Shown here piece after piece: positions 43,848 through 57,500 of a stretch of DNA of 64,000 nucleotides; position 1 is the stretch's first letter; each line of letters begins with the position of its first letter. Source of the DNA: Tausonia pullulans (taxonomy: Eukaryota > Basidiomycota > Tremellomycetes > Cystofilobasidiales > Mrakiaceae); the NCBI GenBank assembly GCA_951802195.1, contig OX637637.1, forward strand, positions 186,001 to 250,000, read 5' to 3'. The notes under the pieces are model-generated. The model searched no databases. It was not told the origin of the DNA and saw only the letters and a list, made by a program, of their open reading frames with translations. The position numbers and the translations under genes are program-made.

Positions 43848-45304
43848 ATGGGCAACAACCTTTCTGGCTCGGCAGAAACATATCCTACCATTGACCAGCT
43901 CTGGGTCTACCCTGTCAAGGTGCGTCGAGCGGATGTACGCGTCCTCCTCGAAGCTGCCAGCCTTATGCTGACTCTCCTGATTGCGGCCGCATATACACAG
44001 AGCTGTGCCGGAATTCAGCTCCCCTCCTCGCTCTGCACTACTGAAGGTCTCGAGGTGCGCTCTATCCGGCGACACTTTATTGAACAGGGGCGCGCTGACC
44101 GCCGGTCCCCGTCGTTCTCTTGACAGCATGATAGGCAGTGGATGATCGTTGAGACCAAGACGATGAAGGCCTGCACGGCGAGGCAGTTTCCCAAAGTCTG
44201 TCTCTATGGATAATCATCTCTGCAGGTCATAGCTGAAGTGTTTGCGCGTCTTTCATCGTCGTCTCCGACAGATGCTGCAACTCACCCCGACCATCGGTGC
44301 CGACAACCTTCTTCTTGCCCTACCGTCCTCTTCCGAGCCTCCCATAAGCCTGCCCCTAGCTCTGCCTCAGCCGTCCTGGGAACTGTCTGTCTCCCTTATC
44401 CTATCTGACCTCGAACCGCCAGCTGACCTGGCCAACCAGCCTCGACGACCTCAAGCTCTGGACCCTGACCCTCACAGGCATCTCCCCGCCCGCATCACAC
44501 GAGGCCAATGTCCAACTCTCGGCCTTCTTTGGTAGGGATGTCCGAATCGTTCGCAAGGCAGGCAAGCTTCGAGGCCCAGGCAAGAAGGGACCGCGAGAGG
44601 GCCGCGCAGTGAGTTTCTAGCTCTCCCCTCTCCCTGCATCGGAACTGACGCATCTAGGACGTCAGGCCTTTGCGGACACTTACCCTCTCCATGTCCTCAC
44701 CTTGCCCTCCGCTGAGGCCGTCTGGGCCTCGATGCAACACGATGCCGAGCCCGTCACACCAGAGTCTCTTCTCCGGCGCCTTCGACCCAACATTGTTGTC
44801 CGGCTTCCCCCCGGAACTGAGGACCAGGCTTTCTCAGAGGACCATTGGAGCGTCGTTCGTGTCCTATCTGGCTCTCAGTCGGAACCGGAGGAAGCCGGCG
44901 GATTTGAAGTCGTCGGTCGCTGTGGGCGGTGCACCGTTCGTCGTCGATTCTTTCTCCTCTCGCCTGTCACTCACGCCGCTCACGGACCTGTCGTCCTTAG
45001 CTTCCAAACATCGATCCCTCCACCTCGGCTCGCCATACGGCCAATCAACCGCATCGCATCCTCACCGTGACCAGGCCAAAGGAAGTCGACGAGGTGAGTC
45101 GTCGTTTCTCCCATGCTGGGGGGTCGTCTCATGACTGAGGCCGTCTTGTGTGGCGATCAGTTTGTCGGCGTGCCGTGTCCTGTCCTTGGAGTATATGCAG
45201 TCCCACTCGAACTGAAGGAGAAGGAGAACAGCGGGAAGGAGAGGGAGATGAGATGGAGCGTTGGTGACGAGGTGAGGATCGAGAGCTGGGTCAGGCGGGA
45301 TTAA
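43848..45304 (+). CDS. MOSC-domain protein (Moco sulfurase C-terminal/mARC-like)
   Basis: MOSC N-terminal beta-barrel plus MOSC domain, the fold of the Moco sulfurase C-terminus and of mARC enzymes; likely binds molybdenum cofactor and acts in N-reduction or sulfur transfer (family knowledge). Exon 1 encodes MGNNLSGSAETYPTIDQLWV with YPVK, splicing to SCAGIQLPSS and then HDRQWMIVETKTMKACTARQ. Further exons give FPK plus MLQLTPTIGADN, LDDLKLWTLTLTGI, AEAVWASMQHDAEPV, LLRRLRPNIVVRLPP, EDHWSVVRV and a C-terminal part ending VGDEVRIESWVRRD. Around seven exons with 55-80 nt introns. RFRPNIVV-like and AFxEDxW motifs are the family hallmark. The N-terminal MGNN could be myristoylated; that is a guess. 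Confidence 0.83.
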
Positions 45305-45633
45305 TGCTTTGGGCATTCTCTTTCAAGACGGGGATAGAGGGAGGCCCTTCGAGCCTCCCCTCTATCGGGGACAAAACAGCACGAATGGAAGCAGATTGCA
45401 GGAGCTTTTCGACACCACAGTCGACTCCAACTTCGACAGTCAATACTGCCCTCCAACCTATGCTCTCTTGGAGCTCTCCTCTCCTACTGACACCCCTGTC
45501 CTGCTGGATGACGACCTGCAGCAAATCGGCGAAAATGAAAGACGACAGGAGTAGTTCGATCGCTGAAACAGGTTTGATCCCATTCCTCCTACATCTGTTC
45601 GCTGTGTTCACATCAAGTCGAACGTAAGAACTT
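45305..45633. other. Intergenic flank of MOSC gene
   Basis: 330 bp without a supported gene. Confidence 0.4.
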
Positions 45634-45765
45634 CCGAGTATTCTCGGCTCAAGTCCAGGCACTAACTAGCCCTGTCTCATCTTCATTTAGTCCGGCATTG
45701 AGTGGTAAAGAGTGAGTCTTCCATCTGGCGGTGTCGTATAAATGGTTAGTCCACCCAGTTTTGAA
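45634..45765 (+). pseudogene. Decayed permuted tRNA-Gln copy
   Basis: A 3' half-like segment at 45634-45667 begins CCGAG and contains CTCGG, a degenerate B box (CTCAAGTCC) and CACTAAC. A 5' half-like segment at 45727-45765 begins GGCGGTG, has the D-arm TGGTTAGT and ends TTTTGAA (anticodon position TTG). The linker is 59 nt. The order is the same 3'-then-5' permutation as in the intact copies. Pairing is broken in both the acceptor and anticodon stems, so it is a relic. Confidence 0.65.
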
Positions 45766-47147
45766 GACAACGTTGTGGTTTGGAGGTGAGAAGAGAAAGA
45801 GAGCGCGAAATCGCCAATTCAGGTCGCACTCTCTTGCATCTTGCGTAGTCGCTCCCATCCACCATCGATGATTCGCGTTCGTATTGAACACGCGAGCGAT
45901 CAATGACAGAGGGCTGCAGACTAGCAAGAACTATGCACGCAACGACAGAGAAACACATCAAGATGAACAGCTGCTGATGCTTTAATAGGGTCGCTCAAGA
46001 TGAACCGGACAAATTCTTGGCGAAAAAATTGCATCTTACCGTCGAAATAGGCCGGACTACCATCGCTTGAGGGATAGTTTCAACAAGTCCGGGCTGAGGG
46101 TTGAAAGCTATCCAGAACACTTGAGACCCAGGGCTGCTTCTTAGAGCCGCCTGTCACATGACAAATGAGAGCCTTCAATAGCGTTTCAGCTACAAACCGA
46201 CCGCTCATCTGGGTCTACGTATTGCCAGAGAATTCTTCCTCTCAAAAGAACGAGTGCCACTTTGAAAGTATCGTGACGATTGTCAATGAGAGCTGATTCG
46301 CTTGATCTCCCTTCTACATACATTACCATCGCCAGAGATCCACTAATCCTCTTTTGCATTCGAAGGATCTGTTTAAGGCCCTTTTCTTGTCCATCTAATG
46401 CGTCAACGCACTCGATCTCGGCATGTGTTACGCGTATGTTCCGATGGCCCGGCTGTCAGTCTGTCCGGTGGTTTTTTTCTCGTCATCATACTCAGCTAAT
46501 TAGTCTACGATCTGGTCAGATGATCCATTCTGGCACCATGCGTGTAGCTGTTACTCCCAGCTCGAGCTAATCCAAGTTTGGGTCCCTGTGTTATCACACT
46601 TGCATGCGCGCAATCACTCTCGTGTGTGCTTGCCTCGTGCGTTCGTTAAATAGTGCAGAAATTTTAGCACCCTTATCGACAGCTTCATCTCTGAGTCTCA
46701 TACATTTTCCCGCCTTTCAAGTACAGGTATGGCATTCCTGCCTCCGATCGCATGGTACTAGGTCTACTGCCCCGATAGTCTAACTGCTCAGGCGCATGCA
46801 ATCCTGCGGTCACTGGTCAGTTGGACCCGTCTCCTGCCCAAACCCGCAGGCTGCCATTCATCTAGCACATACGGGCTGTCGAGGTATCGCTCTCCCCGGT
46901 TCGGCCATCTTCGTCCTTCTCTCCTTCGCCCCCTCCCCCCCCCCCCTCTTTTACTCTTCTCTCACCTACTTGTTCCTTCATGATCATCATCCCTCAGTGA
47001 TTCTCATATGTTGTAACAGTTAACTCCAAATCCCCCCTTTTCCGTTTGCCCTCTTGCTCTTTTCCTTGCCTTGTATGTATGCCCCTTCATATTCAACAGG
47101 AGCAGCATATTAATAGGCATGCATCACCACCGTCCAGAGGACGACGC
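45766..47147. other. Gene-poor region of lower GC
   Basis: About 1.4 kb with no recognisable gene on either strand. A C13-type homopolymer lies near 46932-46946. No further tRNA-like or LINE sequence seen. Confidence 0.45.
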
Positions 47148-49517
47148 CTACCCCTTAGCCTTCCCAAACCTCGCTTTTAGGAATCTTCCCTCCTCCAGCG
47201 CTTGCCTTTCCCTCTCGTACCGCTCAATCTCCCCTTGGACCCTCTCGAGCCCCTTTGAGATCTTCTCCTTCACCTTTCGAAGATCCTCCAAGGCGCGCGT
47301 CTCCTCCTCCTCTGTCCGTTTCTCGAGAGCCTCGAGCGCCGCGATGTGGTCGTCGACTTCGGAAGTGGGCGGGCGCTTTGCGAGGAGCCGATCGTACCGC
47401 GCCTTCCTCTCCGAGAGCGACGTAATCTCCGCAAGGAGCACTGGGAGAGTAGCGCTCCCGCTTTGCAGGCCGAGGGCACGTGTGAGCGCTGCTCTTCGGT
47501 TGTCGGCCGTGAGCGGCCAAGGGGAAGGAACATGAAAGGAAGGAGGAGCCGTCTCATCGTTGTCGAGGAGGGCAGTGAGGGCTGGATTGAGCGAGGAGAG
47601 AGAAGTGAGAAGGACGGAACAGTGATCGATGAGGGTTGATGAAGAGAGGGTGGAGAGCGTGGAGGAGAGTGTGAGAGATCGAGCGTGGAGTTCTGAGTGG
47701 AGGTCGAAACTTGCTGCGAGGAAGGGGATAAGGATCGCCTGGATTCGGTGAATCAGCGCCGATGCTTTGTGAAGGAGCACCGAGGACCAAACGCACCTGC
47801 TCAGCCCTTGCTTCAGCCAATTGGCGCGACTGGCTTTCCTTTCCCGCCAGCATCGTTCGCCCCACGTCTGAGAGGCCGGAGAGGAGCTGGGCACAGGAGG
47901 ACGCCTGGGCGCGGGCGTCCACGCTTGCCAGAATTTCCGTCTTTCTTCTTAAACGAGACGCCTTGTCCTCGCTCCCGTACTTGGCTAGCAGCTTGGCGTC
48001 AAGCCTACCCTCGAGTTCGGCACGTCGATTCGGTGCTGGTGGAGACTGTATGGACCGGCTGAGATGGATATTGAGAGCATGCAGTTCCTGGAGCAGGGCA
48101 GCGGGGTTAGTATCGTTAACGTTTGGAGAGAGTGGGAGGAGAAGCAGCACACCGAAAGAGCATCCTCAGTGTGGCCGCCGGTCGGAGCAATGTATCGCTT
48201 CTCCTTGACGTGGGAGCTAGTAGAAACCGGTCAGTATCAACAATGGGGAGCGATTAATACACTAAGCCGTACCTGATAGAAGTATTTGCCGCGACGAGGA
48301 GCGCCTCGACTGTCTCCATTAGCGACTCTGGAGGAAGGTTACCAGCAGCGGTGTCGGCAAGATCGATAGCATCCGGCGACAGGGCCTCGAGTGACCGGGT
48401 GATGTCGTCCAGAACTGCGTCGATCTGGCGAAGCGGCTGTCAGGGCAACTTGTTCGGCTCGGCTCGCGGGATCCACATTACTAACCCGAACATCGACGTC
48501 CATGGAGTCTTGACTGGTGCAGACCAGGGTGGCATATGAGACCGTGGGTTCAAGAGAGACGAGAGCATCGGGAGGACTGACCCCTTCTTCCGAATTCGTT
48601 CCGATCCTGCCAATGCACCACCGACTTTCTCAAGCCTTGTAAGTCCCTCAACCCATCTTGCTTCCGCTCTCTCCAGAGCATCCAGCCTCGCCTGGAGCCC
48701 AACGGCCCTGTCAAGTGTCTTCTTGTTCGAGCGGGCATCGCTCGAGCCTAGCAACTTGGACAAGTCGGCGCGGAGCGAGGCGAGGTTCTGATCGAGCCGG
48801 GCGAGGCGTTTGAGTGCAGCGCGTTGAGATTGATAGGTCGAGTCATCGGGGAAGAGAGATTGGAGGGTTGGCAAGGAGAGTAGGGAGGCTGTTGAGGGGG
48901 ACTGGAGGCTGTGGCAGACTCGGTGAATCGATGAGTCGGACAGGGGCGACGCGGATGAAGGGCAGCTTACCGATGCAGCTCAGCACGGACAATAGTCGTC
49001 TTAGTTCGGCCCAGGAGGTGTCGGTGAAGATGATGAAGGAGTACATGAAGACTGCCCTTGCAGAAGCTGTAGGAGGTCCAAGAGTTTCGCCGTCAGCTAT
49101 GGTCTTACCCTCTTCGAGTTGAAACGAGAAGACCCACCGTTCAACCTCCCTCAACTTCATGACTGGCTCTGCACGAGCAAGGTCCCATGGAGTGGATGAG
49201 GAGCGGGCTGAATCGGACTCTGGCGAGTAGCCGAGGTCATCGACTAGCCAGGAGAGGATCTCGGGCGGCGTAGCGAGAATCGGTGCTGTTGTTGCTGGAG
49301 GACGCGTCGAGGGCTGAGGTGCCCGCGAGCTAGAGGACGCTTCTTGACGGCGAGTGGCGGGCTTCCGACTGATCATCGCAAGGGATGAGTCTGAATGGAT
49401 GGGCCGAGGACGTTGAGGACGCGTCGAAGCTGGAGGTTGGAGAGGCGACAAGAGGTCGAGCTCGGCGAAGACCGTACGCGTCCCGGCGACGGCGCGTTCC
49501 TTGAAGGTCGTCAACAT
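47148..49517 (-). CDS. Hypothetical coiled-coil protein
   Basis: I do not recognise this protein. Start at 49517 (MLTTFKERAVAGTRTVFAEL), Ser/Pro-rich to about residue 80, then a compact segment TPPEILSWLVDDLGYSPESD and VMKLREVERWVFSFQLEEG. The remainder is helical: YQSQRAALKRLARLDQNLAS, RAVGLQARLDALERAEARWV, ELEGRLDAKLLAKYGSEDKA and a C-terminal coiled coil with VDDHIAALEALEKRTEEEET and GLERVQGEIERYERERQALE. Stop at 47148-47150. About five exons. The helix-then-coiled-coil layout resembles structural proteins of the spindle or vesicle tethers (for example augmin or kinetochore subunits), but no motif decides it. Confidence 0.7.
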
Positions 49518-50052
49518 ACTAGATCCTAATCTTGCATCGTAATAGTCGACGCTTCATATTAAAGAGCATCTCGGAGAGGGCCTGGGTGTTCAGGGTTGTA
49601 GGGCGGCTTGAACCAAAGTCCTAACAGGTGAGGACGGCGCGCGCGCAGTGTCGATGGTCTCATTAATAAGTATCAAGGCTCGTTAAAAATCATAAAAATC
49701 TTATGGGACCCTTTTCCTGTTAGATGCCACTTGACCTGAATTTCTTGACTTAATATGCGAGAGTTGACGTCATGCAGGAAGCTTCGGTGCCGATCCCTTC
49801 TCGATGCGAGCGGGCGGACAGGGCCGACCTCACTCCCACCCTGTACCACCCTTGACCACCACACCACCAGGAAGCCTCCCCTCGGTTCCGGACACTCATC
49901 CGCGTCATTAACTGCCTCTGATCCACAGCCCGAACGTCAGTCAAGCAGTGCTCTCTCCGGGGAGACAGTTGGCCAAGTGATTACCTCCTGATAAGCCCTC
50001 CTCGCTTCGCCTCTTCCCTCCACGTGGTCTCTCGCTCGTCTCCCTTCAGAGC
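49518..50052. other. Divergent promoter region before RAD4
   Basis: 535 bp shared by the divergent coiled-coil gene (-) and RAD4 (+). No supported gene. Confidence 0.5.
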
Positions 50053-53000
50053 ATGGCGCCCGCTCCACCCAACGGCAAGGGCAAGGGCAAGGAAAGGGAG
50101 AAAGTCATCGAGATTAGCAGCGACACGTCCGACAACGGTCTGTCCCTTTCTTCGTCGCGTCCAACGCCAAGGTGGAAAGAGGAAACAGACAGGAAGGTTG
50201 ACGCGTTTCCCTTCCCTCAATCCTGTCTCATTCGACAGGCCATCCATCCGCCGGAGCCTCGTCAGCAGCCGAGGTTCCGTCATCCAAGCCTCCCATCCAG
50301 CCAGTCCGCAAGATGTTCAAGCGCCAGCCGCTGACTAAGGTGCCCAAGCCCAAGCTCAAGCCCAAACCGTCCGCGAAGGACATCACGGGCAAGGGCAAGG
50401 CCATCGTCACCTCTCCCTTGGCGGCGGCCCGGAACAAGGTCCCCCGAGCCCCTGTGCCAACTCCTCCTTCTCCAACGCCGACTCTGTCCACGGACGATGA
50501 GGACGACGACGACATGGAAGAGGTCGAGTACGAACCGTCAAACAGGGCGGCGGACGACGGGAACAACGACGACGACGAGCTCCACCCAGCGATTATTCTC
50601 CAGCGCGAGCGCGAGGCGGCAGCGATGATGGGAGGAGGAAAAGAGGCCGGTCCGTCGAAGGAGCCGGTGATCTATAAGGACGGCAAGGGTGGAAACGCGC
50701 CGCTCAAGATTGACCTCGCAGGGGACGGCGAGTTCCGGTTCAAGGGGAAGGACAAGGCCAATGATAAGAAGAGGTGGATTGCTGCTTGTGACATCACACT
50801 CGACAGTTGACTGGAGACTGACAGCGGGCTCATCGTCACGGTCACAGATTAATGTACACTCCCGAGGAACGGCTCCTTCACCTCAACGGACACAAGCTCC
50901 ATACCATTGCCCTCCTTGCCTCGGCAGCTCGCCGGAATCGTGCTCAGAACGGCCCACTGCTAAAGGCCCGCCTTCTTTCCCTCCTTCCGCCCAGGATCCC
51001 TGCCCTCTTCGCCCGCATCAACCCGGCGCTCGAGCCAAATCAAGCCAAGCGCGGTAGGATGTTCGAGAAGGCGCTCACCGTGCTCGTCGATCACTGGGCG
51101 GAAACGTGGGAGACCGACTGGAGGGCAGGTATCCGCGGTCGGACGTGGACGGATGCGGCGTCTGGACTCAAGCTCGGCGACAAGAAATCGGAAGAGATCT
51201 GGGGCGGGGAGTTAATCCGGACGGGGAAGAGTCTCCAGAAGAGGGCCCTTATTCAGCGCGGTTCGAGGGACGTGAGCGCTCAGCTCTTCGTTGGCGTGTG
51301 CAGGAGCTTGGGGCTTGGGACTCGGCTCATAGTGAGCTTGCAGGGCGTCGGCTGGCGGATGGGCGACGGCAGGGAGGAAGCCGCGAAGGACGTGCGGCAG
51401 GCCGAGAAGAAGAAGAAGCAGGGCCAGGCAGGCAAGTCGTCAGAAGCGAGTAAGGCTGAGACGACAGAAGAGGAGGCGACTGCCTCGACTGCGGAGGAGA
51501 AGCAGCACCAGCCCGAGGCGGGGCCTTCGAAGCCTGTACGGTGGATTGAGAGGCTTGAAGGACAGCGCTTCCCTGGGATGGGCAACAACCTCGGCGTCGT
51601 TCAGGGCAAGCGACCGACTCTTTTTAAGCCTGCCATTCCCAAGAGCCTCCAAATCACGAGCAAATCACGTGGCCAGCGGCTCTCATCTGGGCGACGAGTC
51701 GGCGAGCGGCCTGAGCCTGGAGGTGAGTTATCCTTCACCATCTCTTCTTCTTATGTGCACAAATTGACTGATGCAAGCGGCCTTGAGACCCGTTCACACC
51801 TCTCTCGCCACCCGTCTTCTGGGTCGAGGTTTATTCGCGGCCAGACCGAGACTGGATCGCCGTTGACCCCGTCCGCGGGTTTATCAAGCAGCCCAAGTCG
51901 TTTGAGCCACATGGGGAGGGCATCCGCAACCGCATGACCTACGTCGTTGCTCTCGAGGAGGGTTGGTGCCGCCATCTCGACTGCGGTCACTGGGAGCTGG
52001 GTCGCTGATACCTGCTTGAGCGCCCACCTGCTTACAGACGGCTCGGCCAAGGACATCACAGCCAAGTATGCCTCCGAGTTCACTCGCAAGACCTCGAAGC
52101 TCCGCGTCAGCGCCAAGCGAGGGGACAACTGGTGGGGCGATTTCATAACAGGTCTCGGACGGCGGTACAAGCTCGTGAGTAGTCATTACCATCCTGGAAA
52201 GGTCTACATCGCTCATTAACGCATTTGACTCTACTTGCAGCAACGCGACCTGGCCGAAGACGCCAAGCTTCAGCTAACGGTCAAGAAGGCGACGGCGGGC
52301 ATGCCTACCACGCTCGCCGGCTTCAAAAATCATCCCGAGTTCGACTGTCCCTCCTTGCTTGCGTCCAGGGACCGATGCTGACTCAGAACTCATATCAGCT
52401 ACGTCCTTGAGCGCGACCTCAAGCGCGAAGAGGTCATCTTCCCCAAGGTCCAGAATTCGGTCTTCCGTGGGGAGCCTGTCTATCGGCGCAGCAACGTAAT
52501 CCCGTGCAAGACACCCGAGTCGTGGCTTCGGCTTGGACGCGAGGTCAAGGACGGCGAGGAGCCGATCAAACTTGTCAAGGTGCGCGCCGTGACGATCAAC
52601 CGGCGCAGAGAAATTGAGGCAGCGAAGGAAAACGGAGAGGAAGAGGTCCTCCAAGGGCTCTTCTCAGAGGATCAGACCCAGCTGAGGATGGCGCCACCGA
52701 TCGTGGACGTAAGTGAAACCCCCTTCTTCTGTGGCAGGGAAATGACTGACCATCGCTCCGTGGCCTCGCGCTCTAAGGGCAAGATCATTCGTAACTCGTA
52801 CGGCAACTTCGACCTCTTCACCCCGACGATGCTCCCACCTGGCGCGGTCCACCTTCCTTGTGCGTTTTTAACTCCTCCGCTCCTTTCAAGGTATTCCAAT
52901 ACTGATAAGCTCGTGTAGATAAGGGCATCTCTAAGATCGCCAGGCAGCTCGACATTAGCTACGCCGACGCCTGTACGGGCTTCGAGTTCAAAAAGCAACG

Positions 53001-54305
53001 CGCCATTCCCATCCTTGAGGGCATTGTCGTTGCCGAGGAGAACGAGGAAATCGTAATGGAGGTAAGCTTGGTTGGCTGCCTTGTGACTGCACTCGCGACA
53101 AAACACTGACTCCTGCCGCTACTCTTTACAGGCCTTCCGCATCGCAGATGCGCAGGCCAAGGTTAGAGAAGCCGATAAAAAGCGGGCTCGTGCGATCAAG
53201 CGATGGGAGCGGCTCATCACGGGTATGCGCATCAAGATTCGACTCCAGAAGCAATACGGCGACTCGAAGGTTGTGAGTCGTGTTCGCCTTTGTCGTGCGC
53301 TTCAAAAGCTCTCTTCGGTGTTGATGGCCTCTCTCTCTTTCCATCTAGACCGGCGCAGCCTACGAACAGGAGACAGGCATCCAAGACTACGCGCTTCCTG
53401 CGCCCAAGCATATCAAGATCCGCCTCCCGGACGAGGACAATTCGCGACGCTTCGAGGCTGCAAACTCTGCCGCTGCTTCCGCCGACGAGGTAAACGCTGA
53501 GGAGGCGCACCCGGGCGAGCAGGTTGTCAAAGGTCGGGCAAGAGGTGACGGAGCTCAGGACTCGTCATCGGCTGCGGCCAAGGGGGAGGCTCGCATGCAG
53601 AGCTCCGACGACGACGACGAGGCGGAGGAGGAGGACGACGCTCAGCAACAGGCCCCTCTGAAACCCACTATCGCTGCTCAACCAGCTGCAGTCCCCAAGT
53701 CACTCGCAGACATGCTTGGGGGCAACAACGATGGCGACGTTTCTTCCGGCGACGAGGCGGGAAACCATCCTGTTACAGACGAGTCCCCGCATCCCACGCC
53801 AGTTCGACGCATCATCCTTCGTACCGGCAACGGTGTATCCTCCTCCTCCGTCGCTACTTCCGCTTCCCCTCTTCCTGTCTCTCTGGATCCGCCGGTCTCG
53901 TCTTCGTCTCGCTTGACGCGAGCCTCGACCCGTCGCGGGCCTGCCCGGGCGACAGCTGCGACGATCGTCACGCCGCGCAGGCAGCAGCCTCGTCGGAGCA
54001 CTCGCACTGCCCCGTCGACATCGTCGTCGCGCAAGCGTCGTCGTGGAGACGCCGATTCAGACGATGACGAGGACGAGGTCAGCTTTGTCGCCGACTCAGA
54101 GGAGGAGGAGGAAGAAGAGGTCGTCCAGCCGAGGAGAGCAGCTGCGGCTGTTTCAAGGCGGCCGGGCTTGCGGATGAGCACGAGGGCTGCGGCGAGGGCG
54201 ATGGCTACCGATCAGCAGCAGGAGGTTGTGAACCTTGACGACGACGATGGCGCTGAGGGAAGAGGTGGAGAAGGGAGCGAGTTATCCGAGCTGGAGGAGG
54301 ACTGA
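50053..54305 (+). CDS. RAD4: DNA damage recognition protein Rad4/XPC
   Basis: Lesion sensor of global nucleotide excision repair, nuclear, partner of Rad23 (family knowledge). N-terminus MAPAPPNGKGKGKEREKVIE and an acidic region, then MYTPEERLLHLNGHKLHTIA starting the transglutaminase-like domain, continuing through VSAQLFVGVCRSLGLGTRLI to PPVFWVEVYSRPDRDWIAVD. BHD1-BHD3 follow: YVLERDLKREEVIFPKVQNS, ESWLRLGREVKDGEEPIKLV, GNFDLFTPTMLPPGAVHLPC, then IARQLDISYADACTGFEFKK and the run ending at AFRIADAQAK. C-terminus is a long acidic and Ser/Arg-rich tail. The intron 50774-50847 uses a weak donor, GTGGAT, but is the only one that keeps frame. About nine exons. Converges on SAC1 with a 218 bp gap. 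Confidence 0.92.
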
Positions 54306-54523
54306 GAGATTGTAAGATGTTGCGAGATGGCTACTCTCTTGGCGGTTGAACTCGTTCATGCCAAGTCTCATAGGGTATGCCTTTTGCAGCGCGAGGCTCG
54401 GCTCAGGAGGGCCGAGCACCTCCCCTGACGGCCCAATTTAATCATATTATCCGTATCGACCAGAAAAGCGACCACAAAGAAAGAAGAAAGAAGAAAGGAA
54501 AGGAAACACAGCCCATGAGCCCT

Positions 54524-57500
54524 CTAATCGAGCCTACCTCCGCGACCCTTCCTCCTGTGACCTGCGTCGTCCCCAGCCCCACCAGGCAACAGCCCCGCTA
54601 GATGGACCTTCTCCACACCCTCCCTCAGAGCCTCCTTCGCCGCTGCGCCCGTGATCTTCCCGTCGCCGAGGAACCGCGGGAGGCGGAAGAAGGCAGACGA
54701 GAAGGAGGAGGAAGAGGAGGCCGTGACACCGGCACCGATGGAGCCGGTGCCGCGGCCACGTGGGGGTGTCTTGAAGCCGGGGCCATCGTAGTTAAGAATC
54801 TCGAGGGGAGGATTGAGGCGTGGCCAGTCGACGTAACTGGAAGTAGATAAAGCGGGGAGGAGGAGGGATCAGGAGGAGGGGAGTCAGACGCTTCGACGAG
54901 GGTAGGGATAGGGAGGGGGTTCACTCACTGGATGCCGTTCATCCAGATGTAGAGGAAGGAGAACACGCCAATGATGGCCCAGAAGATGCAGGCGGACCAG
55001 TTCAACCCATAGTCTGGAGTGGAGGTAGAGCGCGGCGTGTGAGTCGACCGAGTGCGCACACAGAACTGAGGTAAGGCGACGCACCAAACCACCACGCAAA
55101 CAAGACGGAGAGGATATTGTAGGAGATGGCGAGAGAAAAGACATAAGGCATCTACAGGGAAGAGTAAGGCACAGACGCAGAGGAAAGAGGGTGGCGAGGG
55201 TAGCGAGCGAGGCAACGCACAAGCTTCATCCAAGGTGATCGCAGATCCGTGAGCGGTGTTGTCGTCCCCCTTCGCATGACCCAAGCGCCTGTCAAGAGGT
55301 CGAGCGCGTCTTGTCGCGAGCCATCGAAGTAGTTGTTTTTGACGTAGCGGACGACGCTGTTCCAGCCGTCCATGACCGAGCCCTGAAGCGTGCGCTTGCC
55401 TGTGCGCGTGAAGTCCGTTTTGAGGGCGCCCGTCCCAGAATAGGCGTTCGAAACGGAGTCGGCGTGATCCGCCCAGACTGAGGTGAAAGGATTAAGATCA
55501 AATCAAACTTTACAGAAGGGATCCAATTGGACGCACTGTTCCGGAAGACTGTCATGAACTCGGAGTGGTTGTTGACCGAGTCGCCCGGGTTGAGGAGGCC
55601 GGCAGTCACGAGCTGTTTGTCAAGAATATATTTGGCCAGAGCGCTCTGCACGACGTTGGTCCGGTCGAGCGAGTCCATGCCTGCAAGGAAGTCAGAGGTC
55701 AGCCATCCGAGCCATACCCGTAAGGGATGGAGGACGCCGCTCACAGTTTGTCCGGACTACAGAGGTCTGCACCTTGCGCGGCGGATCAGCCTGATATGCC
55801 TCGATACCTGTTCTCGTCGACTGATGGAAGTAGCTGAAATGTCTCATCGTCAGCCTCTCCTGCTCGATGGCGCACCGAAAAAACAATGATCCATCATCTC
55901 ACCTGTTGTCGTCGAGTCCCTCCCTCAGCCGCTCGACAAGTCCACTGATCCGGTCGTACCGCATCTTCCGACACTCCTTGTGGAAGTCAAAGTAAATGTA
56001 CTTGGCTTTGGGCTCGTCGACGACGAGCAGCGCATTCTCGAGGGCCTCCTTGACGGGTCGCTCGTACTTGACCTGGTTGACAAGGTTGACGAGGTAAACC
56101 GTCCCGTAGAGCGCGATCTGCTCCGTAAGATGCGACTTGAGCGCGGATGTCTGCTCAATCTCGGGATCAGCTTGAGTCCAGGGTAGAAGCGTAAGACGAC
56201 TGCATGACCCACCGTCTCGGGGAGATCCATGATCTGGAGATCTGGCGTATATCGGAGGTTATTGATCTGCGCCCAGAAAACAGGCGCACTGCCTCGGATT
56301 TGCACGAAGCTGAACCTGTCAGACCCGACTACGGCCGGCGCAATGCCTCCGATGCCTAGGCCGATGGCGCCCGTCGTTTTGCTGTCGGCGACACCGGGCC
56401 CGAACTGTTCGATGAGGATGATCTGTTCGGTCTCGACAAAGTTGGCGGCGTTGCCGTCGTGGTCGATGCCGCGGGTGAAGAAGCGGGTACCGGCGCGGTG
56501 GCGGGAGCGTCGTGAGATGAGCCCGAAGGTGAAAGCTCGGCCGGAGATGGAGCATTGTCGGATGACGACAGCTGTGAGAATGAGCGAGTCAGAGAAGGCA
56601 CCGAGTAGCGACAGAGAGGGTGGCGGCGAGACTCACAGCCGTACATGACGGGGAGGATGAATCGACTCAACTGTTCAGATAAAGGGATGGGTCAGTCCCT
56701 CGCTGTCCAGTTCTCGCTTCAACTTCGTGCAAAGAACTCACGTCGCCATCTTCAGCTGCTCCTCCCACCCCCCGACCGACCTCTAAGAATTTCCGCATGA
56801 GCGCCTTGTTCCAAAAGAACCGATCGTCCGCCGCCTCGCTCATGTTCGTCTCCCCGCGCTCATCGGCTCGGCCCTTACTCTTAGCCTTTTCATTCCACCA
56901 CTGTCGCTCGAGTGAGTTGGTGAGGTCCCAGCCGTAGCTGAACCAGAGCTGGCCTGAGTTGAGACCTTGGGAGACAAGGTCAAGGAGGTGGCGCTCTAAT
57001 TGAGGGAGAGGGCGAGGAGTGTTGGGCGAGATGGGGAGAAGGCGGAAGGCGGTTGCGAGGGAGACATCATGTCCGAGGAGCCGGCACGAGCGGGTCCGCT
57101 CGGAAATGACGATGATGTATTCGGCTGGACGATGAAAAGAAATGCGTATGCGCATTAGATCTCCTCTTGTTCGCGGTAGGCCTGGGCGACAACGACTTAC
57201 TGAGGGCGAGAGGGACAATGCCAAGGATGCCATAGACCGTAATCATATTTTCATACATGAGCGGTGTCCTTCGATTGGGCGCTGGCCAGGATAAAGGGAA
57301 AGAGTCAGCATAAAGGGCAGCGGGCAAGGGGAGAGACAACGCGACGCGGTGGCGTGGCTAGACTCCTCGGTGTTCAGCCGTCGACAGCAGCTCTAGTTGG
57401 CCTACATTGAGACCATGAACAGGAGGAGGCCTCCCAATGGAGTCTTCCCAGGTAAGAGACAGCACGCGATCTTGCTTTTGTTCCAACAGCACGTGTCGAG

